Source of the DNA: Acidithiobacillus sp. HP-2
Lineage (GTDB): Bacteria; Pseudomonadota; Gammaproteobacteria; Acidithiobacillales; Acidithiobacillaceae
NCBI RefSeq assembly: GCF_015100155.1
Contig: NZ_JACKZA010000007.1
Span: forward strand, 1 to 64,000
Direction of reading: 5' to 3'
DNA: 64,000 bases
In this document: one piece after another, positions 7,547-16,538 of the stretch
How positions within the stretch are numbered: position 1 is the first letter of the stretch
Layout: each line of letters begins with the position of its first letter
Position numbers and translations under genes: made by a program
The notes under the pieces: generated by a model
Database searches by the model: none
What the model saw: the letters and a program-made list of their open reading frames with translations, nothing else
What the model was told of the DNA's origin: nothing

Positions 7547-10219
7547 TTAATGCTGGGTACAATGGCCACCCTTCATCTCCCTCTCTTCGACATAGACCAA
7601 ACTACGCAGCTCCTTAATCATCTTATTGTTTTCACACTCAAGAACTGAGCCCAGATAGAGAGCATTGACCATATCTCCGTTATCCAGCGCCAGTTTTGAC
7701 TGGCGTGCCAGATGATGTATTTTTTCATGGCGCTGCAAAATCTGTAAAAACTCGGACTGATCGCCAAAACGCAAGGATCCGTCCCCCTTCAGCCAGCGTC
7801 CAAGATGGCATTTTTCTTCGGCATCCTGTTCCAATACATGTTGCGGAATGGATTTTTGTTCGCGCATGGCCAGCAGAAAATTCTCGGTCCGTTGTCCATG
7901 ACCTTCCAGCAAAGTCGGCAAAATATCAATGGAAGAATGGCTGAGCATACTCAAATTCAGACTTTTGAACTGCCGCAGCCAAAGGGGAATATCTTCTCCG
8001 GGCATGGGCTTGGCAAACAGATATCCCTGCAAGTGACCACAACCCATTTTCGCCAGTAATTTGGCATGGGCTTCTGTTTCCACCCCTTCCGCAATCACAT
8101 CCAGACCCAACATACGACTGGCAGTAATCACAGCTGCCACAATAGCCAGATCCTTGGGGTCGTTGATCATGTCGCGGACAAAGCTTTGATCCAGCTTGAC
8201 GGACTGGGCGGGGAGCTGCTGAAGATAGGTCAAAGAAGCGTTCCCCGTTCCAAAGTCATCCAGCGCCACGCGCACACCCAAATCATTGCAGGCCGCCAGT
8301 CGCTCCTGGGCATGAATGAGATCCTTAAGTGGTGCTGATTCGGTAATTTCGATTTCGATCTGCTCAGCAGGTAAACCGGGATATTTTCGTAGAGCTTTTT
8401 CCAGATCGTCCAGGAAACGTGCATCCAGTAAATGATGGGCACTGATATTAACGGAAACACGCAAGGCAAGTCCTTGTTGCTGCCAGATTTGACCTTGCCG
8501 AAAAGCGGCATCCATCACAAAAATACCCACGTCCCGGGCATAACGATGATGATCCAGACCGGCCCAGAAAGCTGCGGGACCCAGCAAACCCCGTTCAGGA
8601 TCAAGAATCCGAAGCAAAGACTCAACCCCCGATACGCCACCAAAACTGTTGACGATTGGCTGGTAATGCAACACCAACTGATGATTTTTAAGTCCCCTTT
8701 CGAGCAGCAGTCGCATATTGGCCGCATTTTGTGCGGCCTCATCCAGAGTCAGACTGTACAGACTGAGCTGATCCCCTCCCTGTTTTTTTGCCGCATATAA
8801 TGCCATATCCGCATGCGCCAGAAGGGTTTCTACGGATACTTCATCCAGAGGATATAACGTCACGCCCAGACTGGCACTCACATGAATCCACTCACCATCG
8901 ATTTCCACAGGCGTACGCACGGCTTCCAAAATCCGTCCACAAATGAAGTCCAGGTCGTCTATGGAACCCAGCGACGGAAAAAGCAGACCGAATTCGTCCC
9001 CTCCCAATCTTCCCAAGGTGTCGCCAGAACGCAAGCATTGACGAATCCGCTGGGTGACAGAAAGCAGCAAACGATCACCGGCGCCATGTCCAAAACGGTC
9101 ATTGACCGGCTTGAAAGCATCCAGATCCAGCAGCACTACCCCGAGTAAAGTCTCGTCTCGACTGGCCTGCCGGCGGGCGATTTCCAGGCGATCCATAAAT
9201 AAAAGACGGTTGGGAACCTGAGTCAAGGGATCCCGGAGCATGCGATTACGTAATTGCAAAACGATCTCGCCGAGATGGGCAAACGCCTCAAAATAATCTG
9301 ACCCGATTCTTTTAAAATATCCTTTTGCCCGAGCGCCAATAAAACCTAAACCTTGCAAGTCACCCGACGAAAAAGGCAGAAACACCATTTCCTGAACGCG
9401 GGGTCGCAATTTCCGGATCCATTCCGGTGCTGCAGGATCATCACTTGAGTAAACCAGGACCTGGTTTTGTTGTAAGGCCTGCCAACAGGGATCTTCTGCA
9501 GAATAAGGTAGATAGGGCATGGACAAGCGCAAACCGGCCGAAGCTTCCAGAGTTAATAGATCATTGACTCTACTGGAGCACAGAAAATAGCCAGCCAGGG
9601 TGATATAACGACTTTTACGCGGCAAGCGCTCACATAACACCTGTAAAAGACTGGTGTTATCGGTATCTTTTTCAATACGGGTGCTTGCCAGGGTATCCAG
9701 CAACACATCAAAAACGGCGCTTCGCTCACCATCCGTTTCCCGCGCTGCCTGGGCGTAGCCGCTTAACTGACTCATCAAGTCACCCATCAGCAGGCTGATG
9801 AGGATTTGTCCCAGACGCGAATGGTGTTCGGTTGGGACATGCTTTTCCAAAATCGGCTGCCAATGCCGCCAGTAGATGGTGTAGCCACCGGCCAGCCAGG
9901 CAGGATCAATGCCTAAATGGTGATGCTTGGCACCCAGTTGCTGCATGGCAGTCTGCCAGGAAGGGTTCAGTTGGTTGTTCAGAAGATCATATCCATGCTC
10001 CGCCTGACGCTGAACCAGGGCTTCAATCTGTGCTTCTGAAAAGTTTCTGAAAGCTGCGGCGGTAGCCGGATGTGAAAACAGATAGTTATAAAAATCCCGG
10101 GCCAGCTGTTCTGCACTTTGGGCAAATAAACCCCAATACTGGTCTAATAAAATGAAATCTTCACGATCCAATCCCAAAAAACTGACCAGATTATCTGAAC
10201 TTTTAAAGGAGCTATTCAT
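7547..10219 (-). CDS. Globin-coupled GAF-GGDEF-EAL-CZB c-di-GMP enzyme
   Basis: An 890-residue cytoplasmic signalling protein with five domains. Residues about 15-130 are a globin-sensor domain with a HHHLGIDPAW segment supplying the likely haem-proximal histidine (99-101). About 170-325 resembles a GAF domain. The GGDEF domain (about 330-490) keeps GGDEF (406-410) and an inhibitory RSGD site five residues before it. The EAL domain (about 505-755) has ESLLR for EALLR, so the metal-binding Glu remains, plus SVNISA, ITES, DDFGTG and IAEGVET. The last about 110 residues match the zinc-binding CZB domain: Cys in CHLGRWL and HEKIHH. Both catalytic activities are plausible. The start overlaps the preceding small gene by eight bases (ATGAATAG), implying coupled translation; a start at 10264 is possible. 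Confidence 0.88.
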   Translation of the reverse strand: MNSSFKSSDNLVSFLGLDREDFILLDQYWGLFAQSAEQLARDFYNYLFSHPATAAAFRNFSEAQIEALVQRQAEHGYDLLNNQLNPSWQTAMQQLGAKHHHLGIDPAWLAGGYTIYWRHWQPILEKHVPTEHHSRLGQILISLLMGDLMSQLSGYAQAARETDGERSAVFDVLLDTLASTRIEKDTDNTSLLQVLCERLPRKSRYITLAGYFLCSSRVNDLLTLEASAGLRLSMPYLPYSAEDPCWQALQQNQVLVYSSDDPAAPEWIRKLRPRVQEMVFLPFSSGDLQGLGFIGARAKGYFKRIGSDYFEAFAHLGEIVLQLRNRMLRDPLTQVPNRLLFMDRLEIARRQASRDETLLGVVLLDLDAFKPVNDRFGHGAGDRLLLSVTQRIRQCLRSGDTLGRLGGDEFGLLFPSLGSIDDLDFICGRILEAVRTPVEIDGEWIHVSASLGVTLYPLDEVSVETLLAHADMALYAAKKQGGDQLSLYSLTLDEAAQNAANMRLLLERGLKNHQLVLHYQPIVNSFGGVSGVESLLRILDPERGLLGPAAFWAGLDHHRYARDVGIFVMDAAFRQGQIWQQQGLALRVSVNISAHHLLDARFLDDLEKALRKYPGLPAEQIEIEITESAPLKDLIHAQERLAACNDLGVRVALDDFGTGNASLTYLQQLPAQSVKLDQSFVRDMINDPKDLAIVAAVITASRMLGLDVIAEGVETEAHAKLLAKMGCGHLQGYLFAKPMPGEDIPLWLRQFKSLNLSMLSHSSIDILPTLLEGHGQRTENFLLAMREQKSIPQHVLEQDAEEKCHLGRWLKGDGSLRFGDQSEFLQILQRHEKIHHLARQSKLALDNGDMVNALYLGSVLECENNKMIKELRSLVYVEEREMKGGHCTQH

Positions 10220-10418
10220 CGCTGCAAAAAGCCGTACAACCTCCCTGTTTGGACAGAACCGCATCCAGCACCAGGCTTTCCAGCGTTTCCGTCGGGCTTA
10301 CCCCATAGAAAACACTCAGCTCCTTGAGCATTACCCATGCCCACTCTGAGAGTGCCACTTGCTTTATAAGCGCCGCTTTTTGCCCTACCTGATCATTATC
10401 AGGTTTTGTAGTAGACAT
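10212..10418 (-). CDS. Small hypothetical protein coupled to the c-di-GMP enzyme
   Basis: A 68-residue protein starting at an ATG eight bases after GGAG. The core (LSEWAWVMLKELSVFYGVSPTETLESLVLDAVL) is predicted helical and resembles the helices of ribbon-helix-helix regulators, but no firm family can be named. Its stop codon lies inside the first codons of the globin-GGDEF-EAL gene, so the two are probably one operon and may work together. The C-terminus has two cysteines (GGCTAFCSDE). The 200 bases upstream (10419-10660) are AT-rich with no other gene seen. Confidence 0.6.
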   Translation of the reverse strand: MSTTKPDNDQVGQKAALIKQVALSEWAWVMLKELSVFYGVSPTETLESLVLDAVLSKQGGCTAFCSDE

Positions 10419-10660
10419 AACTTTTACTCCAACCTCACTACGTTTATTCTGATAGCCATTATATTTTTTCCAGACAACCAGCCTGGACTTGTAATGAAAA
10501 TGATACAAGTTCTGGGAGGGAAGAGCAAACAGAGAAACGAAGGTTTTTCTTATATATCATAAATGTAACGCAAAGTAACAGCACATTATAATAATATCAT
10601 TATTTTCTTAATCTGTTATTCAACGAATTTCATGAAAAATTAAGCAATCAAAATTTTTTA

Positions 10661-11431
10661 TTAAAAAATGCGCGTATTTCTCGAGTATTCCGGGCGCTTC
10701 TGAATTTCCTCGGCTTTTTTACATAAATATAAGTGTTCGGCACGTTTTTTTTGATCGCGGGTGAGAGACATCCGGATTCCGACCAGGCACTGACCCGCTG
10801 GAGCCCCTTCTTCTTGAATACGAACAACAGTAACCACCGTTTCACAGGTTCCACAGTCAGCAATGGTAAATTCAGCAAGCACATTTTCACCAGGCCGAAA
10901 CAATCCTTTGGGCGCAAAAAAGCTGGCACCGCTGGGACTGAAATCGTGTAGCCGCCCTACCAGTTCAGCACCACCCGCCTTGCGTATGGTAATAGCACCA
11001 TCCAACTTGACACGTTTGGCTCTACGCGAGGCTCTGCGGTAGATCATACGCGGCACATCAAAATAATAACGCCCTTCAAACATGTATTTCAGATCCGAAA
11101 AAAACATATAAATAAAGTCACCCAATTCAAGAAAAATCAGGGCTTTCTTATAGTCTTCCTGCGCAAGAACACCCTTCAAGCGGAAAAGCAGATTCTCCGA
11201 TTCACAGCCATCAAAATAAAAGTGTGCGCCAGAATCATTGCTGTCTGCCGAAAAAATTACGGCATCTCCCAGCCCCTCCGCAGACCTCTCTGAACATAGC
11301 ATCGCCGGGATATTTTCAAAGACAGCTTCACCAAACTCCTCAACCAGAATTTGCTGATATTCTGCAATACTGAGCCCGCTTCTCAACGGTAGCATCATAC
11401 CCAACTCTGTATCGTCAGAAGTCAGTCCCAT
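10661..11431 (-). CDS. PilZ-domain protein, probable c-di-GMP receptor
   Basis: The 256-residue protein has a C-terminal PilZ domain with both binding motifs: RRASRR (the RxxxR element) at about 134-139 and DFSPSGASFF (D/NxSxxG) at about 163-172. The N-terminal about 120 residues form a separate alpha/beta region, possibly a YcgR-like N domain, which I cannot assign with confidence. The start is the ATG at 11431, five bases after GGAGGG, rather than the frame extension to 11482. It lies on the same strand as, and upstream of, the globin-GGDEF-EAL locus, so it may read the signal that protein makes. The region 11432-11681 before ettA holds divergent promoters but no gene. Confidence 0.85.
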   Translation of the reverse strand: MGLTSDDTELGMMLPLRSGLSIAEYQQILVEEFGEAVFENIPAMLCSERSAEGLGDAVIFSADSNDSGAHFYFDGCESENLLFRLKGVLAQEDYKKALIFLELGDFIYMFFSDLKYMFEGRYYFDVPRMIYRRASRRAKRVKLDGAITIRKAGGAELVGRLHDFSPSGASFFAPKGLFRPGENVLAEFTIADCGTCETVVTVVRIQEEGAPAGQCLVGIRMSLTRDQKKRAEHLYLCKKAEEIQKRPEYSRNTRIF

Positions 11432-11681
11432 ATACCCTCCAAAAACAAGTGGATAGGCCCCATAATCCGGGCGAGCAGACAAAGGAGTAATCCAGAAAAA
11501 TTCAATGAAAACTTACACGTGAATATTTTAGAAACTTTATTACCAAAAATGTTACACCTAATGTCACAAAGGAACAAACACCGCTGGCTAACGCAACCTG
11601 TCGGGAGGGTGTCCACAAGTCCTCCGGTCTGCGCTACACTGCCCCGCAATCAACCCACCACGCTCCCGGATGGAACCCGCC

Positions 11682-13349
11682 ATGGCCCAATATGTATTTA
11701 CCATGAATCACCTGAGTAAAACCGTACCGCCCAAGCGTGCGCTGCTCAAAGACATCTCTCTGTCTTTTTTCCCTGGCGCGAAAATCGGGGTCTTGGGGCT
11801 GAATGGCTCGGGGAAATCCACCTTGATGAAAATCATGGCCGGTGTGGATCGGGAGTTTGAGGGCGAAGCCCTGCCCATGCCGGACCTGAAAATTGGTTAT
11901 CTGCCTCAGGAGCCCGATGTCGATCCCAACAAGACCGTGCGTCAGGTGGTGGAGGAAGGACTCGGCGAAATCATCGACGCGCAACAACAACTGGAAGCCG
12001 TTTATGCCGCTTATGCCGAACCGGACGCTGATTTTGATGCCCTGGCCACCGAGCAGGGACGACTGGAAGCCATTGTCGCCGCCAGTGACGGGCATCAGGC
12101 AGAACTGCAGATGGAAGTGGCCGCTGATGCTTTGCGCCTGGCTCCCTGGGATGCGCTGGTGGGCCCTCTTTCCGGTGGCGAAAAGCGTCGTATTGCCCTC
12201 TGCCGCCTGCTGATCAGTCGTCCCGACATGCTGCTTCTCGACGAGCCCACCAACCATCTGGATGCCGAGTCGGTAGATTGGCTGGAACAGTATCTGCAGC
12301 GCTTCAGCGGGACCGTGGTGGCGGTCACCCATGACCGCTATTTCCTGGACAACGCTGCCGAATGGATTCTGGAGCTGGATCGCGGTCGTGGCTTTCCCTA
12401 TAAAGGCAATTACTCGGCATGGCTGGAGCAGAAAGAAAAACGTCTGGAACAGGAAGCACGCAGTGAAGCTTCGCGCCTCAAAGCCATGCAACAGGAACTG
12501 GAATGGGTGCGTCAGAATGCCAAGGGCCGGCAAAGCAAAAGCAAGGCGCGCCTGGCCCGCTTTGAAGAACTCAGCTCCTACGAGTACCAGACGCGCAATG
12601 AAACTTCGGAAATTTTCATTCCCGTTGCCGAACGACTGGGTAATGAAGTCATTGAATTCAAGGATGTCAGCAAAGGCTTCGGCGACAAGCTTCTGTTTGA
12701 GAATCTCAGCTTCAAGATTCCTCCGGGTGCCATCGTCGGCGTGATTGGTCCCAATGGCGCCGGTAAGTCCACTTTTTTCCGGATGATCATTGGACAGGAA
12801 CAGGCCGACAGCGGCGAAGTAAGTATCGGCGCTACCGTCAAACTGGCTTACGTGGATCAGTCCCGCGATGCCCTGGCGGCCAAAAACAATGTCTGGGAAG
12901 AAATTTCGGGAGGCCTGGATATTCTCACCGTTGGTAAATTCGAGATCCAGTCCCGCGCCTATTGTGGTCGCTTCAATTTCAAGGGGAACGACCAGCAGAA
13001 ACTGGTGGGCCAGTTGTCGGGTGGGGAGCGCGGTCGCCTGCATCTTGCGAAAACGCTGATTGCCGGTGGTAACGTGCTGCTGCTGGACGAACCGTCTAAT
13101 GATCTGGATGTGGAAACCTTGCGGGCCCTGGAAGATGCCCTGCTGGAATTTGCCGGTAGCATCCTGGTCATTTCCCACGATCGCTGGTTTCTGGATCGCA
13201 TCGCCACCCATATCATCGCCTTTGAAGGCGATGGTCATGTCGAATTTTTTGCCGGCAACTACCATGAATACGAAGCCGACAAAAAACGTCGACTCGGCGA
13301 AGAGGGAGCCAGGCCCCATCGCTTGCGCTTCAAGCCGATTGTTCGCTGA
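11682..13349 (+). CDS. ettA: Energy-dependent translational throttle protein EttA (ABC-F)
   Basis: A 555-residue ABC-F protein, the same length as the E. coli enzyme. It has two ATPase domains: Walker A GLNGSGKST and GPNGAGKST, signatures LSGGEKRR and LSGGERGR, and Walker B LLLDEPTNHLD and LLLDEPSNDLD, joined by the linker with the EttA arm region (about 240-290). EttA binds the ribosomal E site and gates early elongation by ATP/ADP ratio. The ATG at 11682 gives the family-typical MAQYVFTM; an ATG 12 bases earlier is in frame but atypical. It stands alone and is convergent with the TonB receptor gene. Confidence 0.95.
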   Translation: MAQYVFTMNHLSKTVPPKRALLKDISLSFFPGAKIGVLGLNGSGKSTLMKIMAGVDREFEGEALPMPDLKIGYLPQEPDVDPNKTVRQVVEEGLGEIIDAQQQLEAVYAAYAEPDADFDALATEQGRLEAIVAASDGHQAELQMEVAADALRLAPWDALVGPLSGGEKRRIALCRLLISRPDMLLLDEPTNHLDAESVDWLEQYLQRFSGTVVAVTHDRYFLDNAAEWILELDRGRGFPYKGNYSAWLEQKEKRLEQEARSEASRLKAMQQELEWVRQNAKGRQSKSKARLARFEELSSYEYQTRNETSEIFIPVAERLGNEVIEFKDVSKGFGDKLLFENLSFKIPPGAIVGVIGPNGAGKSTFFRMIIGQEQADSGEVSIGATVKLAYVDQSRDALAAKNNVWEEISGGLDILTVGKFEIQSRAYCGRFNFKGNDQQKLVGQLSGGERGRLHLAKTLIAGGNVLLLDEPSNDLDVETLRALEDALLEFAGSILVISHDRWFLDRIATHIIAFEGDGHVEFFAGNYHEYEADKKRRLGEEGARPHRLRFKPIVR

Positions 13350-13371
13350 GGCGACGAATCTGCAAGCAGGT

Positions 13372-15639
13372 TCAGCGGTAATGCCAACGTAAAGTCAACC
13401 CAATGGTTCGCGCTGGTAGAGGGTAGAAATTGGCGCCGCTGTCCACGGTAATGCCACCGGTATTGATCAAACCAATTCCCTGATTTTGCAAAAGGTTATA
13501 GACCCACAAGTCGACATCCAGTGACTGGTGTGGACCATTCCAGGTGTGACCCAGGTTGAGATCCGTCAGGAAATAGCCAGGAACAGGTTCCCTGTGCAAA
13601 CTGTCTGCCCAACGTGGACCAAGATACCTTTCCTGCATGGAGACGCGCCATTGTGGGCTGTCGTACTGCAAAAAGGCATTTGCGGACCACCTGGGCGTAT
13701 CTGGCGTCTGCAAACCGGCTACTGGAAGTAATGTACCGCCGACCCCCTGCACATTTTGCGAAAAAACGCTGCGTGTATAACTTCCGTTGCCGGTGAGTGA
13801 CCAGTTTCTGGCAAATCGCCATTGACTACTGAGACTCGCCCCATAGCTGCGCCCATTTCCGACATTTTGCGGATAGGTAAGACCGGAGAGCGCATCATAT
13901 ACCGAGATGGATTTGTTCTGAAAAGTACCGTAATACCCCAAAGCTTCCATATATCCCGCATCGGAAGCCCAACGCAAGGCCATATCTCCCTGATTGCTGC
14001 GAATCAGGCGCTGGGCATTCCAAAGATTCTGGATTTGCAGACCTGCACGATTAAAGGCTGCGGCGTTCTGCTGATAAGCCGGCCACAAATCAAATCCCGG
14101 GGAGGCTACGTTACTCCCTGCACTGGCACGCAACAGCCAGTGCTCGCGCAGTAAAAAACGCAATCCCAGGTAAGGCAGAAAGGCTGTCAATGTCCGGCCT
14201 CTCACTGACTGACGAGCGATCAGCGCAGACTGAGCCAGCGCCTCATCCAGTACATCCGTCGTCAGTTTACTGGGATCAAAGGCCTGCAATCCCGGAAGGG
14301 TATCCCAGACATATCTGCCACCCCAATCCATGGTCAGCCGGCCCCAGTGCCAGCTTTGTTGCAGATAAAAACTATCGTAACGTTCCGGACTGCCCGGTGC
14401 ACTCAGCAAGGACCAGCGCAGAAACTGCAGCCCTCCATTTGCAGTGGGCTGATATAAGGCACTGTTGGTGAGCGGATGGGGCGGGATTTTTTCGTCATGC
14501 CAATACCCGGCCCGCCAGTCCCAGACTCCGGAATGCTTTTCCCAATCAAGACGCAAGCCCCAGCGCCAGGCATTGAGATCCGCCCGCTGTACCAGCCCCT
14601 GACCATTTTGTACGATGCCACGCCAATATGCTCCGCTTTCCTGCATCGCGTAAGGAGATAAATGCAAACTTCCGTAAATCCCCAAATGCTGACGCCACTC
14701 CAGCAATAACGCATTGTCAGTGAAGCGCTGATGATTATAGCCCTGGTATAGGGAAGCCTCCGGAGAAAATGGATTACTGGCGGGATTGCGGGCATAGGCG
14801 AGCCGCCCGTAGCGCTTTAAATCAAGCGTTTCACGGTAATTCAGTGGTCGGTAATTGCTGCTGCGATAATCGGCATGTACATAAAACAGGCGCAGAAGAC
14901 CCGAGGCGTATGGCTGTTGCCATCCGATAGCGGCGTTGCTTCTTCCTTCGGGAGCCGCACCCCAGCCCCGCCATTGGCCTGCCCGGGTGAACGATCCTGA
15001 AAGAAAGAGCGTCGACCCGCCAGGCAGGGCGCCACTATCCCAACGCAGGAAACTCCGGGAAAAGCCTTTACTACCAACACTCTGACTGAACAACCACGCA
15101 GTCTGTGCTTGTGGCCATAAAATACGACTATCTACCACCCCGGCCAGACTACCAGGGCTCGGCAGGGAGGGCGGCACCGCACCCATAAATAACTGCAGGG
15201 ACTGTATGTCCTCCTGGTCCACCAACCACTGACCCGGCCCGGAAAATCCAGCCACCAGTGGTAACCCGTCCAGCAGATCACCGGCACCATGCTGGGCAGT
15301 CTCACCGCGTACCCGCAAGCCCTTACTGGCACTTTGCACATTGGCAAGATTAAGGGCGTCTGCGGCGTTATAGCTAACTCCCGGCAAAAAACCCAGTGCT
15401 GCTTCGCTGTTGGCGCCTCCCGGACCCGCCAGCGCCGCGACCTGTTTTTGATCCAGGCGAAAAACCGTAGCACTTCTTGTCGACGATTGCCCGATCTGGA
15501 CGGGCAGGACCGCCGCCTCTTCGCGACGGACCGTACCCAGATCTTCTGCTTCTGCCGTTTCGCTAAAAAACCCAATAGATAAAGGAAAAACTCCACCCAG
15601 TAACCATAAAAAATGAAAATCAGCCCAACGAATGACCAT
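13372..15639 (-). CDS. TonB-dependent outer-membrane receptor
   Basis: A 755-residue receptor. A signal segment (FLWLLGGVFPLSIGFFSETAEA) leads into a plug domain: LGFLPGVSY, SKGLRVRGE, DLLDGLPLV and DIQSLQLFMGAVPPSL are plug strands. The remainder has the alternating strands of a 22-strand barrel and ends with LTLRWHYR, lacking the usual terminal Phe/Trp but with aromatic residues just before it. Substrate is unknown (ferric siderophore, cobalamin or other). The start is the ATG at 15639, seven bases after AGGGAG. No TonB/ExbBD or ABC importer is adjacent, so it must share energisation elsewhere. Confidence 0.88.
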   Translation of the reverse strand: MVIRWADFHFLWLLGGVFPLSIGFFSETAEAEDLGTVRREEAAVLPVQIGQSSTRSATVFRLDQKQVAALAGPGGANSEAALGFLPGVSYNAADALNLANVQSASKGLRVRGETAQHGAGDLLDGLPLVAGFSGPGQWLVDQEDIQSLQLFMGAVPPSLPSPGSLAGVVDSRILWPQAQTAWLFSQSVGSKGFSRSFLRWDSGALPGGSTLFLSGSFTRAGQWRGWGAAPEGRSNAAIGWQQPYASGLLRLFYVHADYRSSNYRPLNYRETLDLKRYGRLAYARNPASNPFSPEASLYQGYNHQRFTDNALLLEWRQHLGIYGSLHLSPYAMQESGAYWRGIVQNGQGLVQRADLNAWRWGLRLDWEKHSGVWDWRAGYWHDEKIPPHPLTNSALYQPTANGGLQFLRWSLLSAPGSPERYDSFYLQQSWHWGRLTMDWGGRYVWDTLPGLQAFDPSKLTTDVLDEALAQSALIARQSVRGRTLTAFLPYLGLRFLLREHWLLRASAGSNVASPGFDLWPAYQQNAAAFNRAGLQIQNLWNAQRLIRSNQGDMALRWASDAGYMEALGYYGTFQNKSISVYDALSGLTYPQNVGNGRSYGASLSSQWRFARNWSLTGNGSYTRSVFSQNVQGVGGTLLPVAGLQTPDTPRWSANAFLQYDSPQWRVSMQERYLGPRWADSLHREPVPGYFLTDLNLGHTWNGPHQSLDVDLWVYNLLQNQGIGLINTGGITVDSGANFYPLPARTIGLTLRWHYR

Positions 15640-15657
15640 CCTATCGCTCCCTTTATA

Positions 15658-15672
15658 TGCAACTTTGTTGCA
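15658..15672 (-). promoter_or_regulatory. Inverted repeat upstream of the TonB receptor
   Basis: TGCAAC-TTT-GTTGCA is a perfect 6-bp inverted repeat only 18 bases upstream of the receptor start codon. It could be an operator for a metal or nutrient regulator, or a 5'-leader hairpin. No known box matches closely. Confidence 0.35.
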
Positions 15673-15757
15673 ATAATAGATCATTCTTCGCGAGACTCAA
15701 CCTGCTTCTTCACGCAGACCAAGCGCTGGTCATACCAATAAAGGGCTTGCAGACACC

Positions 15758-15786
15758 TTGACTTTCGGACAGCATCTCCTTATCTT
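15758..15786 (+). promoter_or_regulatory. Sigma-70-like promoter of the rpmH operon
   Basis: TTGACT (15758-15763) and TATCTT (15781-15786) are separated by 17 bases, close to the housekeeping consensus, and lie 37 bases before rpmH. No other candidate in this 180-base gap is as good. Confidence 0.55.
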
Positions 15787-15822
15787 CTCAGCCCTTAGGA
15801 TTTACCCGCAGGAAGTGTTCCA

Positions 15823-15957
15823 ATGAAGCGTACTTTTCAACCCAGCATTACCCACCGCAAGCGGACTCACGGCTTTCGTGCCCGCATGGCGACCAAGTCC
15901 GGGCGTCTTGTTCTGAAACGTCGGCGCGCCAAGGGCCGTCAGCGTCTCTGTCCGTAA
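15823..15957 (+). CDS. rpmH: 50S ribosomal protein L34
   Basis: The 44-residue protein begins MKRTFQPS and continues with [23 protein letters not shown], the unmistakable L34 sequence. Length is normal. It heads the rpmH-rnpA-yidD-yidC-mnmE series and is separated from rnpA by four bases. Normally this gene lies next to dnaA and points away from it; here dnaA is 16 kb to the right and the gene points toward it. Confidence 0.98.
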   Translation: MKRTFQPSITHRKRTHGFRARMATKSGRLVLKRRRAKGRQRLCP

Positions 15958-15961
15958 GTTT

Positions 15962-16312
15962 ATGCATCCGGCGCAGGCGCATCCTCATCGCTTTACCCGC
16001 GAGGATCGCCTCCGTCAGAAAGCGTTGATTCAGCGCACCATTAAACAAGGGCGCAAAAAAGTTTTTCCCGAGTTGGTCATGTATACCCTCCCCAATACTG
16101 TTTCTCATCCCCGGCTGGGTTTGGCCGTGAGCCGCAAGGTAGGTAACGCCGTCATTCGTAACCGGGTCAAACGTCGTCTGCGCGAGGCCTTTCGCCTGCA
16201 GCAAACGCGCTCGGCAGGACAGGATGTCATGGTGGTTGCCCGGAATGGGGCCAGACAACTCAGTATGCGCGTTATGGGTGGTTATTTCCGGCAACTGCTG
16301 GGGAAAGCATGA
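15962..16312 (+). CDS. rnpA: Ribonuclease P protein component
   Basis: A 116-residue basic protein that helps RNase P RNA trim the 5' ends of tRNA precursors. The family signature is clear: [10 protein letters not shown] near the N-terminus, [28 protein letters not shown] (about 51-78) with the RNR motif, and a C-terminal helix. It overlaps the next gene (yidD) by four bases (ATGA). Confidence 0.96.
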   Translation: MHPAQAHPHRFTREDRLRQKALIQRTIKQGRKKVFPELVMYTLPNTVSHPRLGLAVSRKVGNAVIRNRVKRRLREAFRLQQTRSAGQDVMVVARNGARQLSMRVMGGYFRQLLGKA

Positions 16313-16524
16313 GCGCGCGCCGCGCAGCCGTGCTGGCGGTTCGTACCTATCAATATGCCATCAGTCCCTTGCTGGGCCATCATTGCCGCTTTTATCCGAC
16401 CTGCTCCGAATATACCTGTCAGGCCATTGAACGCTATGGCATCGCCAAGGGTTCGTGGCTGGGTATCAAACGCATCGGCCGCTGCCATCCCTGGCACGCG
16501 GGCGGTGTTGATCCCGTTCCTTAA
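16309..16524 (+). CDS. yidD: Membrane protein insertion efficiency factor YidD
   Basis: The 71-residue protein has the YidD pattern [22 protein letters not shown] followed by AIERYG and [20 protein letters not shown], with the conserved cysteines. It is thought to assist YidC-dependent membrane insertion. It lies between rnpA and yidC as in most bacteria. Confidence 0.96.
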   Translation: MSARRAAVLAVRTYQYAISPLLGHHCRFYPTCSEYTCQAIERYGIAKGSWLGIKRIGRCHPWHAGGVDPVP

Positions 16525-16538
16525 TACTCTGGGGCTCC

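Noticed and set aside
11634-13319. 561-codon open frame on the minus strand
   Set aside because: It is the antisense of ettA, whose domains and motifs are intact; the antisense product has no recognisable pattern.
15640-15822. Possible DnaA boxes next to rpmH
   Set aside because: No TTATCCACA or close variant was found in this gap, so it is not the origin despite rpmH.
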